Under the pieces are notes generated by a model, which worked only from the letters and a program-made list of their open reading frames with translations, was not told the origin of the DNA and searched no databases. Shown piece after piece: positions 62,878 through 64,000 of a stretch of DNA of 64,000 bases (position 1 is the stretch's first letter; the number at the start of each line of letters is the position of its first letter). A program made the position numbers and the translations under genes. Source of the stretch: Tolypothrix sp. FACHB-123 (GTDB taxonomy: Bacteria > Cyanobacteriota > Cyanobacteriia > Cyanobacteriales > Nostocaceae); assembly GCF_014697075.1 (NCBI RefSeq), contig NZ_JACJRE010000041.1:1-64000 (forward strand), read 5' to 3'.

Positions 62878-64000
62878 AATTTACCTCCTTGGCGTTGCTT
62901 TAGGTAATCTTGCAAAGAAACCGATGGCTGGCGGGAACTAGATTTTTTATTAGCTGTGGGTGCTGTAGGTGCTGGTGCAGAACGGACTTCAATTCTGCCA
63001 ATGGTAACTTGTACAGTCGGCGGTGCGTCTGAAGATTGAGTATTTCCTAACTCTCGCTTAGATGTTAATTGACTGTCATTTTCAAAATCAAGCGATCGCT
63101 TTTGGGAGATGGTAACTAAGGGCTTGATTTTTGTTTCGTTTTGCGCGATTATAGTTTCCGACGGTAGTCTTGTTTGTAAATCCCAAGATTCAGAAGAGCG
63201 ATCGTTTTTCAGCATCCGTTTATCTACTAAGGGAGTTATCACAGCATAAGTATTTACAGCCCGATTGATTTGTTGCTGTCGAGGAAATTCTGAATTTGCA
63301 GAGTTCTGCTGTTCTAGAGCTAAGGTTACAGGTATAGGCATAGGTATAGCTGTACTCTCCTGAAAAGAGTTTTGTACGATCTGGCGTTTGCTTTGCGATG
63401 TAATTTCTGATAATTCACCTGTTAAGGCTGGGGTAATTTTTCCTGATTCATCTTGGCGTGATGAAATCGCAGGCTGTTGATTTTCTCGTGGTGAGACTGC
63501 TGATATCAAAGCATTTGCTGGAACTAGAGGCTGTGGTGATAGTTGTGATGTTGCAGATTCATTTTGGCGTGGAGAAATCAGAGTATTTTGATTTTCTCTA
63601 AATGAAACTATAGGCGTGACAGTATTCGCCGGAATTACAGACTGTGGTGATATTGGTGATGCTGAAGGCTGAAAATTTCGGTTATCTTCTTGTTGCGACA
63701 CAAAAAACTGTTGATTTGCTGTCGATGAGAATACATTTGTAAAAGTATTTGCTGGAACTATCGACTGTGGTGATACTTTTGATGCTGAAGGCTGAAAATC
63801 TGGATTATTTTGCTTTAGGGAAGTTAAATCTAGTTGATTTCCGAGAGATGAAACTACAGGGATAACAGTATTCGTAGGTAATACAGATTGCGGTAATGCT
63901 GTTGAAGATTCAGAATTGAAATTATCTTTTTCTTGAGACACCAAATACTGTTGATTTTCTGACGTTGAAATTGCAGGGGTTACAGCATTTTTATTTAATC
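62874..64000 (-). CDS. repeat-rich unknown eCIS-cluster protein, partial
   Basis: The frame is open to the right edge, so the true start lies outside the window. At least 375 residues are visible. Four to five imperfect repeats of about 40 residues carry the motif PQS(V/I)(L/I/V)P(A/T)NT, followed by an SSxxNQ-like stretch and low-complexity glutamine/serine sequence. The C-terminus differs: VTIGRIEVRSAPAPTAP, then SVSLQDYLKQRQGG, a pattern common at the ends of proteins encoded in eCIS clusters. No signal or membrane segment is visible in this part. Function is unknown; scaffold or cargo are possibilities. Confidence 0.8.
   Translation of the reverse strand, partial: LNKNAVTPAISTSENQQYLVSQEKDNFNSESSTALPQSVLPTNTVIPVVSSLGNQLDLTSLKQNNPDFQPSASKVSPQSIVPANTFTNVFSSTANQQFFVSQQEDNRNFQPSASPISPQSVIPANTVTPIVSFRENQNTLISPRQNESATSQLSPQPLVPANALISAVSPRENQQPAISSRQDESGKITPALTGELSEITSQSKRQIVQNSFQESTAIPMPIPVTLALEQQNSANSEFPRQQQINRAVNTYAVITPLVDKRMLKNDRSSESWDLQTRLPSETIIAQNETKIKPLVTISQKRSLDFENDSQLTSKRELGNTQSSDAPPTVQVTIGRIEVRSAPAPTAPTANKKSSSRQPSVSLQDYLKQRQGGKL

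Overview
The window reads as chromosome of a filamentous, probably heterocyst-forming (Nostocales-type) cyanobacterium. The evidence is the very frequent HIP1 octamer GCGATCGC, a psb30 photosystem II gene, DUF2808 and TMEM165/GDT1 genes, giant multidomain kinases, a class III adenylate cyclase closely matching Anabaena CyaB1, and abundant short tandem repeats (GTCAACC-, CAAAATC- and CTAGCCC-type) between genes. I saw no tRNA, rRNA, CRISPR array or plasmid function. Species cannot be fixed from sequence alone.

Layout. 0.3-16.5 kb is mixed housekeeping and signalling: an SbcD-like nuclease, a four-GAF histidine kinase, a 2000-residue hybrid Ser/Thr-histidine kinase with the decayed tail of a sister kinase behind it, RecJ, Psb30, a cysteine-cluster protein, and a pair of half-size GDT1 membrane transporters. 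16.7-45.7 kb is a roughly 29-kb surface-glycan locus, entirely on the minus strand. It holds about eleven intact glycosyltransferases, GDP-mannose 4,6-dehydratase, a Wzm/Wzt-type ABC exporter, a Wzy-like polymerase, acetyl/acyltransferases, an FkbM methyltransferase, a YdcF-like protein and a Uma2-type protein. It also holds five broken genes: a truncated methyltransferase, a glycosyltransferase with two stops, a wrecked IS5-like transposase, and two damaged acyltransferases. At its upstream end lie two unknown small genes, a 300-bp tandem repeat with 63/42-bp periods, and a 1.8-kb AT-rich gap. Beyond the gap a Wzc-type tyrosine autokinase gene is read divergently, and it likely controls glycan synthesis or export.

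49.8-57.7 kb holds a DUF2808 exported protein, a CyaB1-type cyclase, a 58-residue unknown protein followed by a possible structured RNA and a terminator, a large two-partner-secretion (haemagglutinin-like) adhesin, a Rieske ferredoxin-like protein and a 48-residue single-span membrane protein. 57.7-64.0 kb (minus strand, running in from beyond the right edge) is part of an extracellular/thylakoid contractile injection system (eCIS): a repeat-rich protein, a DUF4255 tube-terminator-type protein, the eCIS AAA+ ATPase, a small unknown protein, and a DUF4157 protein. The DUF4157 protein carries an HEXXH core, a possible PD-(D/E)XK nuclease-like segment and a C-terminal membrane helix. The sheath, tube and baseplate genes are not in view.

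The points most worth a second look are the DUF4157 candidate effector and its translationally coupled neighbours, the in-frame insertion of the same short repeat into RecJ and the eCIS ATPase, the 63/42 tandem array, a three-copy MITE-like element, and the cluster of decayed genes inside the glycan locus.
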